A stretch of DNA of 64,000 bases from Turnera subulata. Taxonomy: Eukaryota; Streptophyta; Magnoliopsida; Malpighiales; Passifloraceae. Positions 1 through 11,368 of the stretch are shown piece by piece. The DNA lies in assembly GCA_028386065.3 (NCBI GenBank), contig JAKUCV010006853.1, positions 65,710 to 129,709 on the forward strand, read 5' to 3'. The notes under the pieces were generated by a model. That model did no database searches. It had not been told where the DNA came from and was given only the letters and a program-made list of their open reading frames with translations. The position numbers were made by a program, and so were the translations under genes. Each line of letters opens with the position of its first letter. Position 1 is the stretch's first letter.

Positions 1-600
1 CTAACGTCCGCTCCGCTACCAAAATGAAACGCCCCGACCCGAATTTACCGTACACAGTAAACACAGGCCGAAACTGTGACAACCCAACTAAAATCAGCCC
101 AAGCATACAGTGTATAAAACAATAACTCGGCCCAACGGCCAAAATAGTGAAACGACATAAATAACAAATCCGGCCCAATGGCCCAATAATAATTAAAAAC
201 ATGCACAGCGGAAGACTTAAATAACTCACTAACACTGTATGCATAGACGCAAACTATGGATCCAAGCCTGTCCAAGGGATAACACCGCAGCCTGTCTGGA
301 ATGCATCAATCCTGTACCAAAAATAACTCATCCTACGGATGAAAGCCCGCAGGTGAGGGGTGAGTCTGAAGTGCTCACCGACGAAGGAAAGACAATCAAT
401 ATGCACACTAAAACTACTCAAGTCAAAAACACAGGCTAAACAGCCCAACCAAAAGACTCGACCCAAAACCGGTCCAAGACCGAAAAAACTCAAATAAAAT
501 CCAATTTCCAATTTTATCTTTCCGGGCCCCGTCACGGATAGGCTAGAGGTCAAACCTGGTTATCAACACATTCCGGGTGCCAGACCAAATCAGAGAACCC

Positions 601-916
601 AGGGATAGACATCCCAAAAATAACAAACCGGGATAGACATCCCAAGCATAGACATGCTTATCACACGAACCCAGATCATGGCCACCACAAAACAGTCTCT
701 AACCATCCGGTCGTACCTCTACTTACCACTCGACAATTATAATACCGTCATCAAAAACCAAACTCAGGGATCGACATCCCTAACCAAAATACCAAGGATC
801 GACATCCTTGTCACCATTCATTATTAATTCCATTTACTTTTTCCAATCGACACAGAAAATCAATACGGGGATAAACATCCCAAAAATACCAAACAAACAC
901 CGGGATAGACATCCCG
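601..916. repeat. Cluster of short palindromes GGGATAGACATCCC
   Basis: At least six variants of a stem-loop word lie within about 315 bp of the LTR: GGGATAGACATCCC several times, with GCATAGACATGC, GGGATCGACATCCC, AGGATCGACATCCT and GGGATAAACATCCC. Stem changes are compensated on both arms while the loop (AGAC, CGAC, AAAC) stays similar, which suggests that pairing or dyad symmetry is kept. Confidence 0.8.
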
Positions 917-1308
917 AGCCAAAACACAACAAAAGCACAGCATCCAACAATGCAACAACACCAAACACAATAACCGAGTAATAAGGCACATATTGAAGGA
1001 AATCCATCCTCACCTTGGCCGATTACTCAACTCCGGAAACTATGACCGGTCCGACGCCGGCTCCTCGGGAAACTGCCCGATATCCAAACCTATACAACAA
1101 AATCATATATACACATAAATGCACATAATCGGTATACAATGATGCCTATACGACGATATTACCCATCCCGATTCTTATCCGTTATTATTATCTTTTATCG
1201 AAAATAATTTACCGAACGTATTCCCGAATATAATTTCGGTATCATACTTTAATTAAAATTATTTTCAAAATATTTCCATAAAATAACAATAATTTCCAAA
1301 ATTATAAA

Positions 1309-4300
1309 TGTAACGCCCGGTTTCCCGTTTTTGGATTTATAAAGAAAATTCCGAATTTCGGTAATGGAAATAAAATTAATTTAATTCTCTTTGGGTTTAT
1401 TAATTTTAAGCGGTAATAGGTCGCTTTTGAGCTTTGTCTGACGTAAAACGAGTTTCGGGAAAAAACGCGGCGTATAACGTAGTTTCGGTTAAAACTACGT
1501 CGTTTTGGGGGTTTTATAAAAAAAAAAAAAGGTTGACCAGGCAAGGGTTGACCGCGCCTAAGCGGACGACGGGTCGTCCACTAGGGCAGCCAACCTAGCC
1601 CGATCCTCCTCTTTTCTTCCCTTCTTCACTTTCTTTTTTCCTTCTTCTTTTCTCCTCCCACTTTTCTTTGCTTCCTGCCGTTACCTCTCCACTTTGCAGC
1701 CGCTTTTGCAACGGCCCTTGTCCCCCATTATTTCCTCTCTTTTTCTTATCTTCGTCTCCCTTCTTTTTCTCAAATCTCTCTCACTCACAAACCGGGGGGG
1801 GAGCCGTTTTCTTTCTCCTTCCTCTCACAAAACCGCCGCCGCCGCCATACATCCTCTCTTCTACCTTCTGTGTCGCCGTCGTTGGGACACAAGGCCACCG
1901 CCGCTGTCGCTGTCACTCCCTCTCCTTTCAAGGTTGTGGGTCGTGGTGGACGAAGGTCCCAGAGGCAGGGGACGTGAGGCGAGACGACGGGTACGGAGGA
2001 CAGGCCTAACTCCCTATCGTCGCCGCCGTGGTAAGCGTCTCCTTTACTCCTCTTTTCTTCTGCTTCCTTTATTTTCTGGTGCTGATGTTGATCGGTGTTG
2101 TGGGTGTTGTGTGTACGGAGGCGTCGGGTGTGTGTTGTGTTTGAGGTGCTCGTGTCCGGAGGTCTTTGTGGCGGGTCCGATGAAGGATGGCTGGATTTGA
2201 GTGCTGGCCGGCGCGGGTTTGAAGGTTGCTGCTGTGGGGCTGATCCGGCAGTGTGTGTGTGCGTGTTCGGTCGACACCATTGGGACGTTGGGGGCTCGGA
2301 TCCGGCATCAGGTTCTGCGGATTCGTCTTCCGGTGAGTATTCCGGTGACCTCCTGTAGTTCTCAATCTGTTTCGTCGATTGTGCTTATGAATTCAAAGAA
2401 TGGGATGTGAGTTGTTGGTTTTAGGGTTTGACAGCTTGTTGTGGTTTTCGGCGTTGGCAGTTCGTTGACGTTTCTGGCATCTCGGGTTACTGTTCCGGCG
2501 AGGTTCGCCGGAATCCGGCGAGCGCGCACTGTTTCGGCGAGGGCTCGGGAATTTTCGGCGAAGGCTCGGTCCTGACCAGCGGAGTATATTTCTCGTTGTA
2601 CGACTGTTTAACGGTAATTACTTTTGTTTTGTCTCGGTTTTGTCTTGTATACGAATTTTGAATTATTTTTCGAAATACATATTTATATGAACGTATGTAT
2701 AACGTGAATTGTGGATTTCCGAGAGCGGAGAGTTAGAGTGTGTGGCCGGGTGAACCTACCGACACGAATAGACTTTAGGCCGTTTAACCTTGTGCCCGGG
2801 GAGGCTTTAGGACGGTTTTAGGAAAAAAACCAAGCCCAGGCCCAATAACCTCAATTTGAAGCTTAGGATATTTAATTGGACTTAAAGTACGGACTTAGGA
2901 CTTAATCACGGAAAATTAAACTCACGGATGTTAAGAACGGGCTCGAAGCCCAATCTCATAATCGGTAAAATATGGACTTAAGGAAGTGGGCCCTCGGCCC
3001 GGAATTTGTGATTAATGGATTTAGTGGGCTTGAGGCCCGAGAATTGTTAACGAACTTAAACCGATGAACCTAGATCCGTAATCGTTGGAGTTATGGAAGA
3101 TAAAATATTCTTTTGGACTTAGACCCGAAAATCTTATAATCGGATAGTTAGGGTCGGGAGTTACTCGATTAGAGTATACAATTAACTTACATACACGTTT
3201 TATTCCTAAAATGTGTTTAGTGATTATATTATGTGCCGGTATTCAGTAGACCTGGCAATTTGTGTTGTCGTGTCGGGTTCGTGTCGGGTTGAACAGGTAA
3301 TCAGGTTCCAAATCTTCAACCCGACCCGACCCATTTAATAATCGTATCGTGTCGTGTCCAACCCATTTATTATCGTGTCGGGTTCGGGTTGACCCGCGGG
3401 TTACCTATTAAGTCTAACAAGCCTAAAAATTAGTTTGAAATTTTTTTATTTTGCGTATTTTTTAAGCAAATGGGTATATAACTAGATTTTCTCATATATT
3501 AAATAAAATTATAAATTATAGAATCATAATATAATAATATTTTAAAGCATTTATAGAAATATTTTTGGATAATTTTAGTAACTTTAGCCTTAAATATTGA
3601 ATAAGTCTTATATTAAATCAGTAAAATATCTATACCCTAAATATAATCGGGTCATAAACAGGTACCTATCGGGTTGGCGGGTCAACCCGCGACCTGACCT
3701 GCTAATTTTCGTGTCGTGTCGGGTCGACCCATTTAACTAAACGGGTTGAAAATCTCTGACCTATACCTGCTAATTTCGTGTCGGGTTCGTGTCGGGTTGT
3801 CGTGTCACTACCCGTTTTGCCAGGTCTAGTATTCAGGCACGGGAGATACCTCAGGAGCTGTAGACTCGGATCGGGAAGAAGTCATAATCTGCATTTTTGA
3901 GGTGACATTACAAGTCTTTTTATATATGTTTTGTGAATGCATGTTGGTGTGGTTTGTTTGTTTACTTGCCTTGTTTGCTACATGCGATGAAAGGAATTGT
4001 ATACCTGTTGTTCTCACATGCCTAATTTCTATATGAAACACTGCTATGAAATATAACATGTAATATGCTTTGGTGATAATGCATGATTATGGGCCGCAGG
4101 CCCGGATGAAACAGGGACACATACAGTTCACACTTCCCTGAAAAACATAATGTATCTCAACGGAAATGTAAAAACGTAATTAAGGATAAAATATTAAATT
4201 CTACTGTGTTTCGGTTGGTAGCCCCGAGGGAGGGTTGGGTACCCTCGGGTCACATTATGCTGTTTAGCATGCCCAGGGGATGTAGGTGCACCCCTGGAAG

Positions 4301-5147
4301 ACTTGCACCGGTTAGGTGTGTCTGAGTGCACCCTCAGGTAGCTAGCGGCCACTTGAGATTTATCAGTGGTTTTTGGCCTCAGAATCTACCCCTTCTGAGG
4401 TTCGACATTTGGGTTTCACACCCTGATCTGATCAGATGCGCTACCGAGACTTGACTCACAGTAGAGGGCCCATAATAATAAAAATGATAATATTGATAAC
4501 AATAAAATAACGCATTGAGTTCAAATAATACGAACTATAATACCATAAAACGTATATGTGTTGGTGTGTGATTCTGATTTGCTAGTATGCTGTACTTGTG
4601 CTCGTGAGCTACTCACCCTACGAGCATGACTTCACTTTCATGTATATTTAGACTTCTAATGTTCACTGAGTAGGCGACTCACATAATCGCCACCGTTGTT
4701 TTTCAGACTTCAGTTAGCGTGCAGACTCACTTATACCTTCGACTCGGAGATCAGACGCAGTCACTTCAGCAGGTAGTTGTGCATTATCTCTCGGTGGAAT
4801 CCATAGGGCCATATGCATGTTATTTTCTATCTTGAGTTTTATTATTATTTACATCTTCCGCTGCATGTTAAATAACTCGAGATGTCATAAATATTTATCT
4901 CTATATCGGCAGTTAGCCGGAGTTGATTTTTGTGATATTATGTCGGCATGATGCCGTGATGGCTTACTACTTGTTAAGCCGGTTGGTCTCATTTACTTTT
5001 ATGACATCTCGTTGTTAATACGTTTTCATGGAAAATGTTTGCATGCCGAAGCATCGGTTTTTGTACCCCGGGTTTCAAGAGTATTTTGATAACTCTTTTT
5101 CACTTAATTATTTTATTATTATTTAATTGGGGTACTGGGCTTCCACA
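1309..5147 (+). repeat. 5' LTR of the 9.1 kb element
   Basis: 3839 bp, from TGTAACGCCC to TTCCACA. It matches the 3' LTR except for a 582-bp hAT-type MITE (3247-3828), a 305-bp segment (2254-2558) missing from the 3' copy, a shorter G-run (8 G at 1794-1801) and scattered point changes. Several ORF-sized frames fall inside, but their composition is simple, the same frames differ between the copies, and no domain is recognisable. Confidence 0.92.
3239..3836. mobile_element. hAT-type MITE with 8-bp TSD inside the 5' LTR
   Basis: The 582-bp element at 3247-3828 begins TAGACCTGGCAA and ends with the exact inverted copy TTGCCAGGTCTA. It is flanked by the 8-bp direct repeat gtattcag (3239-3246 and 3829-3836). 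The 3' LTR holds the empty site with a single gtattcag, which proves insertion. Subterminal regions carry many GTGTCGGGT-type repeats in opposite orientations. There is no coding capacity. An 8-bp TSD with these termini fits the hAT superfamily. Confidence 0.92.
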
Positions 5148-5149
5148 GT

Positions 5150-5161
5150 TGGTAGCGGAGC
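5150..5161 (+). other. Primer binding site-like sequence
   Basis: TGGTAGCGGAGC lies two bases inside the 5' LTR. It resembles the initiator-Met PBS (TGGTATCAGAGC) but differs at the core. The same variant occurs in the other LTR elements of this window. Confidence 0.7.
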
Positions 5162-5476
5162 GGGCTTCAGATCTTTGGGTTTTCAAAGTGATTTTTCCCT
5201 GTGCATAAGCCTGTTCCAGATTTATGATTTCTAAAAACGTTTTTTTTCGACTTGTTCGCATTCATATAGGCATTACTATGGATCCACCGCATGACATGTA
5301 CAATGCTGAAGGATAGAATGAATTTATGCCATAAATAAGCGAAAATACAAATATTATTAATATTGCAAATACTGATATTACAAAGTGAAAACATTACATT
5401 GATCTTGATATTTTATATTTTATAAAAAGAGAAATATTACAACGATTTTGATATTTTATTAAAATGGAAAATACAT

Positions 5477-6160
5477 CTAACGGTTCGGAACGACGTTGAC
5501 ACGGAAGCTGTTGGGATCGCTGTAGATGTTGACCGTGACTCTGTCGCTCCACGAGAGCCACATGCCGCCTCTGTCGCGCTGGCCAGGAATCTCGAACCGG
5601 TTAGCTTGAGGGGAACGGAGTGGGATGAGACCGTGATCGTCCTGAGGTTGCCACTGCGTCTCCGTCAGAAGAACCATATTCGGTTTGTACTGGTTCTTCA
5701 AGTCCCTCAGTGTACGTGTGAACTCTTGAGCGCACCTTGCAACTCCCCTGCAGTTCCACACCAGCAGCCGTACCTTTGGCCAAGTTAGAGGTAAGCGCGT
5801 CATTCTGGGTATGCTCTGAGCCGTCATCGAGAGCTGGTAGTAAGCGCCTTGCTCCACCGTCTGGCAAGTGGACTCCAGGTTGAACTCCTGAAGCCTGTCG
5901 GAGATGAAGAACATCACGGAGTTTGCCGATCCGTAGTAGGATGTCCTCAGAGTGCCGCGATCCTCCAGGTAGATCACCTCTTCCATTGGAGTGACAAAGA
6001 ACCGCGATGAGTAGAGCTCGTCGATGAAGACCAGTCGGGGCATCCTGCCAAGCTCGTTTGGTAGTTCTTCGGCACGCTCATTGACCATGCTGTAGGCCAG
6101 TCGATTCCTTCTGCCAAGGTTGGCACCTTCGACAAAGAAAACTGATGATGGGGCAGGCAT
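5477..6160 (-). CDS. Antisense accessory ORF: unknown N-terminal domain plus truncated LINE-type EEP endonuclease fragment (227 aa)
   Basis: An intact 227-codon ORF on the strand opposite to the LTR element that carries it. Residues 1 to about 127 are a domain I do not recognise, with GRRNRLAYS (16-24), IDELYSSRFF (46-55) and YGSANSVMFFISDR (76-89). From about residue 129 it resembles the start of an endonuclease/exonuclease/phosphatase domain of plant LINEs: LLVWNCRG (Asn136), LRDLKNQYKPNMVLLTET (Glu167) and GGMWLSW (198-204). It stops after about 100 residues of that domain, so the later catalytic Asp and His motifs are absent and nuclease activity is doubtful. The nearest relative seen is the ORF starting at 40299: same length, about 156 of 227 residues identical by eye. 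The start is the first ATG, shared by both copies. A TATA-like box lies about 110 bp upstream. Function is unknown. Confidence 0.75.
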   Translation of the reverse strand: MPAPSSVFFVEGANLGRRNRLAYSMVNERAEELPNELGRMPRLVFIDELYSSRFFVTPMEEVIYLEDRGTLRTSYYGSANSVMFFISDRLQEFNLESTCQTVEQGAYYQLSMTAQSIPRMTRLPLTWPKVRLLVWNCRGVARCAQEFTRTLRDLKNQYKPNMVLLTETQWQPQDDHGLIPLRSPQANRFEIPGQRDRGGMWLSWSDRVTVNIYSDPNSFRVNVVPNR

Positions 6161-6271
6161 TGTGTTTTGGGCGTGTAAGTGTTTTGGTTATTCTTGAGTT
6201 TTGGAGAATTCTTTGTCTGGGCGTGTGGTTGCTATAAAACGATTTTGATGACTTACCCCTCATCCTACCGT

Positions 6272-6280
6272 CTTTTATAA
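6272..6280 (-). promoter_or_regulatory. Candidate TATA box of the antisense ORF
   Basis: On the minus strand this reads TTATAAAAG, about 110 bp before the ATG at 6160. It could give the antisense ORF a transcript independent of the LTR. Sequence match only. Confidence 0.35.
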
Positions 6281-7003
6281 CCTTAGGAGGAGCGTGTTTA
6301 TTACGTTCGAATTTCAAGTGTCTGCGTTTTGAAATTTTACCGTTGCCTCATTTATTGCTTCGACACGCTATGTGTTTGTTGTTCGGGCAATAAATGCCAA
6401 AGGTTATCAGTCCTTCTCTACCTTATAATTTTCAATTTCCCGGGCTACCTCATTTAAGTCTCCTTAAGACTTGTTCCTACATCTTTGTCACATGCACTCG
6501 TGACCGTTGTGGCTAGACCGTGTGGACCACACCTCGAGTAGAGTGCGTGCGCGACAAGCTTACAGCTGTTCGGACAGCGTGGAGAGATGCGAGACGAGAC
6601 AGACGTTTTTGGCTCATACGGACAATTGTGAACAAGTGGGTAACGTGTCTTTCGAGGGACACAGGACGCTCCCGTGATCATCGCCTTGCCAGTTAACGAG
6701 TATCTTTTTCACGAGGCTAACAGACGTCACCGTTAACTGTGTACGTTACGTTTGGGATCGAGGATGTTCACGATCGGTCTAGGGCGCCGAACATGGAAAC
6801 ATGTTTGTTTTCACCTCTTAATGTCTTTTTGACTTTATTAAACGAGTTTTAGTTCGTTTATAATTTCCTTATGTTTAATTTCATACCTTTATTGCTGGTT
6901 TTAATCTGTTTAACACGAGATTTTGTAACAGAAGAATTTCGATTTAAGAAGAAAGCTTAATTTATTGATTTCATAACATGGTACAACAAAAAGGAAAAGC
7001 ACT

Positions 7004-7252
7004 CTACGGAGTTACATGATTTTTCAGATCGGTTACAAGTTTCTGTATATTCGCGACCTGAGAAGAGAGTCCCATATAGGCCAGTTCAATTTGCATCACT
7101 GCAGTGTGGACCTTCTTCAGTGAAGTGTCCAGTTGCTTCATTATCTGCAGAGGTGTGCTGGACTCAGCTGTTGCCTTGCCTTTCCTATAACCACCGATGT
7201 AACTGTTATCCTCTGAGTCAGAGGTAGTACGGGATCTTAGTGGTGAGTCCAT
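7004..7252 (-). CDS. Small antisense ORF, 82 aa, hypothetical, coiled-coil-like
   Basis: A second ORF on the same antisense strand, upstream of the 227-aa ORF. It has a Ser/Thr/Arg-rich start (MDSPLRSRTTSDSED) and then a heptad-like stretch (about residues 35-80, QIMKQLDTSLKKVHTAVMQI onward). A family is not recognised. It could be the first exon of a longer antisense gene or a chance ORF. No second copy is seen in the window. Confidence 0.3.
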   Translation of the reverse strand: MDSPLRSRTTSDSEDNSYIGGYRKGKATAESSTPLQIMKQLDTSLKKVHTAVMQIELAYMGLSSQVANIQKLVTDLKNHVTP

Positions 7253-7427
7253 AGTTGTGAGTGAGTTCTCAACTCAGAGGTACGGTTTTTATAGACAGGA
7301 GAAACACCGCTTAAGGGTATAAGCGACATCTCGCAATGAGTTCGGACACCTGGTGGAGAATACCAGAAACTTATCGTGGTAGGACCTATGGACTTGATGA
7401 TTGAATTTCGAGGACGAAATTCTTTTT

Positions 7428-7441
7428 AAGGTGGGTAGAAC
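7428..7441 (+). other. Polypurine tract of the 9.1 kb element
   Basis: AAGGTGGGTAGAAC abuts the 3' LTR start at 7442. The equivalent AAGCGGGGTAGAAC abuts the LTR of the 40867-49043 element (minus strand), which links the two families. Confidence 0.7.
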
Positions 7442-10397
7442 TGTAACGCCCGGTTTCCCGTTTTTGGATTTATAAAGAAAATTCCGAATTTCGGTAATGG
7501 AAATAAAATTAATTTAATTCTCTTTGGGTTTATTAATTTTAAGCGGTAATAGGTCGCTTTTGAGCTTTGTCTGACGTAAAACGAGTTTCGGGAAGAAACG
7601 CGGCGTATAACGTAGTTTCGGTTAAAACTACGTCGTTTTGGGGGTTTTATAAAAAAAAAAAAAAAGGTTGACCAGGCAAGGGTTGACCGCGCCTAAGCGG
7701 ACGACGGGTCGTCCACTAGGGCAGCCAACCTAGCCCGATCCTCCTCTTTTCTTCCCTTCTTCACTTTCTTTTTTCCTTCTTCTTTTCTCCTCCCACTTTT
7801 CTTTGCTTCCTGCCGTTACCTCTCCACTTTGCAGCCGCCTTTGCAACGGCCCTTGTCCCCCACTATTTCCTCTCTTTTTCTTATCTTCGTCTCCCTTCTT
7901 TTTCTCAAATCTCTCTCACTCACAAACCGGGGGGGGGGGGGGGGGGGAGCCGTTTTCTTTCTCCTTCCTCTCACAAAACCGCCGCCGCCGCCATACATCC
8001 TCTCTTCTACCTTCTGTGTCGCCGTCGTTGGGACACAAGGCCACCGCCGCTGTCGCTGTCACTCCCTCTCCTTTCAAGGTTGTGGGTCGTGGTGGATGAA
8101 GGTCCCAGAGGCAGGGGACGTGAGGCGAGACGACGGGTACGGAGGACAGGCCTAACTCCCTATCGTCGCCGCCGTGGTAAGCGTCTCCTTTACTCCTCTT
8201 TTCTTCTGCTTCCTTTATTTTCTGGTGCTGATGTTGATCGGTGTTGTGGGTGTTGTGTGTACGGAGGCATCGGGTGTGTGTTGTGTTTGAGGTGCTCGTG
8301 TCTGGAGGTCTTTGTGGCGGGTCCGATGAAGGATGGCTGGATTTGAGTGCTGGCCGGCGCGGGATTGAAGGTTGCTGCTGTGGGGCTGATCCGGCAGTGC
8401 GAAGGCTCGGTTCTGACCAGCGGAGTATATTTCTCGTTGTACGACTGTTTAACGGTAATTACTTTTGTTTTGTCTCGGTTTTGTCTTGTATACGAATTTT
8501 GAATTATTTTTCAAAATACATATTTATATGAACGTATGTATAACGTGAATTGTGGATTTCCGAGAGCGGAGAGTTAGAGTGTGTGGCCGGGTGAACCTAC
8601 CGAACGAATAGACTTTAGGCCGTTTAACCTTGGGCTCGGGGAGGCTTTAGGACGGTTTTAGGAAAAAAATCGAGCCCAGGCCCAATAACCTCAATTTGAA
8701 GCTTAGGATATTTAATTGGACTTAAAGTACGGACTTGGGACTTAATCACGGAAAATTAAACTCACGGATGTTAAGAACGGGCTCGAAGCCCAATCTCATA
8801 ATCGGTAAAATATGGACTTAAGGAAGTGGGCCCTCGGCCCGGAATTTGTGATTAATGGATTTAGTGGGCTTGAGGCCCGAGAATTGTTAACGAACTTAAA
8901 CCGATGAACCTAGATCCGTAATCGTTGGAGTTATGGAAGATAAAATATTCTTTTGGACTTAGACCCGAAAATCTTATAATCGGATAGTTAGGGTCGGGAG
9001 TTACTCGATTAGAGTATACAATTAACTTACATACACGTTTTATTCCTAAAATGTGTTTAGTGATTATATTATGTGCCGGTATTCAGGCACGGGAGATACC
9101 TCAGGAGCTGTAGACTCGGATCGGGAAGAAGTCATAATCTGCATTTTTGAGGTGACATTACAAGTCTTTTTATATATGTTTTGTGAATGCATGTTGGTGT
9201 GGTTTGTTTGTTTACTTGCCTTGTTTGCTACATGCGATGAAAGGAATTATATACCTGTTGTTCTCACATGCCTAATTTCTATATGAAACACTGCTATGAA
9301 ATATAACATGTAATATGCTTTGGTGATAATGCATGATTATGGGCCGCAGGCCCGGATGAAACAGGGACACATACAGTTCACACTTCCCTGAAAAACATAA
9401 TGTATCTCAACGGAAATGTAAAAACGTAATTAAGGATAAAATATTAAATTCTACTGTGTTTCGGTTGGTAGCCCCGAGGGAGGGTTGGGTACCCTCGGGT
9501 CACATTATGCTGTTTAGCATGCCTAGGGGATGTAGGAGCACCCCTGGAAGACTTGCACCGGTTAGGTGTGTCTGAGTGCACCCTCAGGTAGCTAGCGGCC
9601 ACTTGAGATTTATCAGTGGTTTTTGGCCTCAGAATCTACCCCTTCTGAGGTTCGACATTTGGGTTTCACACCCTGATCTGATCAGATGCGCTACCAAGAC
9701 TTGACTCACAGTAGAGGGCCCATAATAATAAAAATGATAATAATGATAACAATAAAATAACGCATTGAGTTCAAATAATACGAACTATAATACCATAAAA
9801 CGTATATGTGTTGGTATGTGATTCTGATTTGCTAGTATGCTGTACTTGTGCTCGTGAGCTACTCACCCTACGAGCATGACTTCACTTTCATGTATATTTA
9901 GACTTCTAATGTTCACTGAGTAGGCGACTCACATAATCGCCACCGTTGTTTTTCAGACTTTAGTTAGCGTGCAGACTCACTTATACCTTCGACTCGGAGA
10001 TCAGACGCAGTCACTTCAGTAGGTAGTTGTGCATTATCTCTCGGTGGGATCCATAGGGCCATATGCATGTTATTTTCTATCTTGAGTTTTATTATTATTT
10101 ACATCTTCCGCTGCATGTTAAATAACTCGAGATGTCATAAATATTTGTCTCTATATCGGCAGTTAGCCGGAGTTGATTTTTGTGATATTATGTCGGCATG
10201 ATGCCGTGATGGCTTACTACTTGTTAAGCCGGTTGGTCCCATTTACTTTTATGACATCTCGTTGTTAATACGTTTTCATGGAAAATGTTTGCATGCCGAA
10301 GCATCGGTTTTTGTACCCCGGGTTTCAAGAGTATTTTGATAACTCTTTTTCACTTAATTATTTTATTATTATTTAATTGGGGTACTGGGCTTCCACA
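7442..10397 (+). repeat. 3' LTR of the 9.1 kb element
   Basis: 2956 bp. It is collinear with the 5' LTR but has no MITE, lacks the segment equivalent to 2254-2558, and has a G-run expanded to 19 G (7929-7947). The remaining sequence differs by few substitutions, so the insertion is fairly young. Confidence 0.92.
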
Positions 10398-11368
10398 ATA
10401 AACTCCATAATTTTTCCAGAAAAATAATAAGCTATTTATAATTTTCAGAAAATATTTACATAGTATTTATCTTTTCTAAATATATATAGTAATAATATTT
10501 TCCAACACAAGATATAATTACTTTTAATTTACAAAATACATATTTATATACACACACCAAAATCATAATATTCCAGCCAAAATAATATACATATTAAATT
10601 TCCATAAATTATTTATATGGTATTTATATTTTTTTTCAATTAATAATAGTTTCCCAAAACATAATCTTAATTATTTATCCAAGTAAATATATTTATATTT
10701 TCTTGAAAATTCCAGAATTACATTAGCCATAATTTCCTCAAAATAATTATATAATTTTTTTTCCAAAAATAATATACCAGATTGATAAATAAATACATAT
10801 ATCCATATATTATTTCTTTTTTTTAAAAAAACTGGACTGGGCCATGAACAATAAGCCCATGCCCAGCCCAGAACAGACCAACAGGTCAGGCCCATGAGCC
10901 CAAGCCCAGGCCCGATCCGCGAGGCCCAAATCCAATAACCCAACCCACTAACACAACCCGCGGATCCGGGTCGTACCATATCGCAAACGGGTTAAACCCA
11001 CTACCTACAGGTTACGGGTCCTCACCTCGGGTTAACAGCAACGCGACGGTGGCGGCGGCGCGGGGGAGGGAAGCAACCACACCAACAGCTGCGGCGGACG
11101 AAGGGCGGCGCGAGGGTGGCGGCAACTGGCCACGGCGGCAGCTGCTGATGTTGCAGGTGGCGGGAGAAGCAGATCCGTGGGGAATCCGGCGGGTCAACGG
11201 CGCGTCGAGGCGGCTCCCGCGGTGGAAGGCGACGGCGACGCCAGGGGTGAGCTCGCGACGTCGTGACGGAGCTCATGGTGGCGGCGGTGCGTCGAGATGA
11301 CGGCCGTAACTCGACCTGGTGAACAGTGACCCGAGGCGGAAGAAAGGTGACCCGACTGTTCACGGGTT

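Larger units (their letters stand above)
1309..10397 (+). mobile_element. Non-autonomous long-LTR retrotransposon (LARD-like), complete, nested in the outer LTR
   Basis: Two near-identical long direct repeats (1309-5147 and 7442-10397) flank a 2.3 kb interior. Both start TGTAACGCCCGG and end GGGCTTCCACA. The 5-bp TSD ataaa is at 1304-1308 and 10398-10402. The interior begins with a PBS-like TGGTAGCGGAGC (5150-5161) and ends with a polypurine tract (7428-7441), preceded by CGAGGACGAAATT, a motif usual at the 3' end of Ty3/Gypsy (Tekay-type) plant elements. No gag, protease, integrase or RT coding is seen, so it must rely on a helper. The only substantial ORF is antisense (5477-6160). Length and structure fit a LARD; the Gypsy assignment is an inference from the end motifs. 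Confidence 0.9.

Noticed and set aside
1694..2200. 168-codon ORF and neighbours in the 5' LTR
   Set aside because: The corresponding frame in the 3' LTR is broken at different points; composition is Arg/Pro/Ser-rich and no homology is recognisable.
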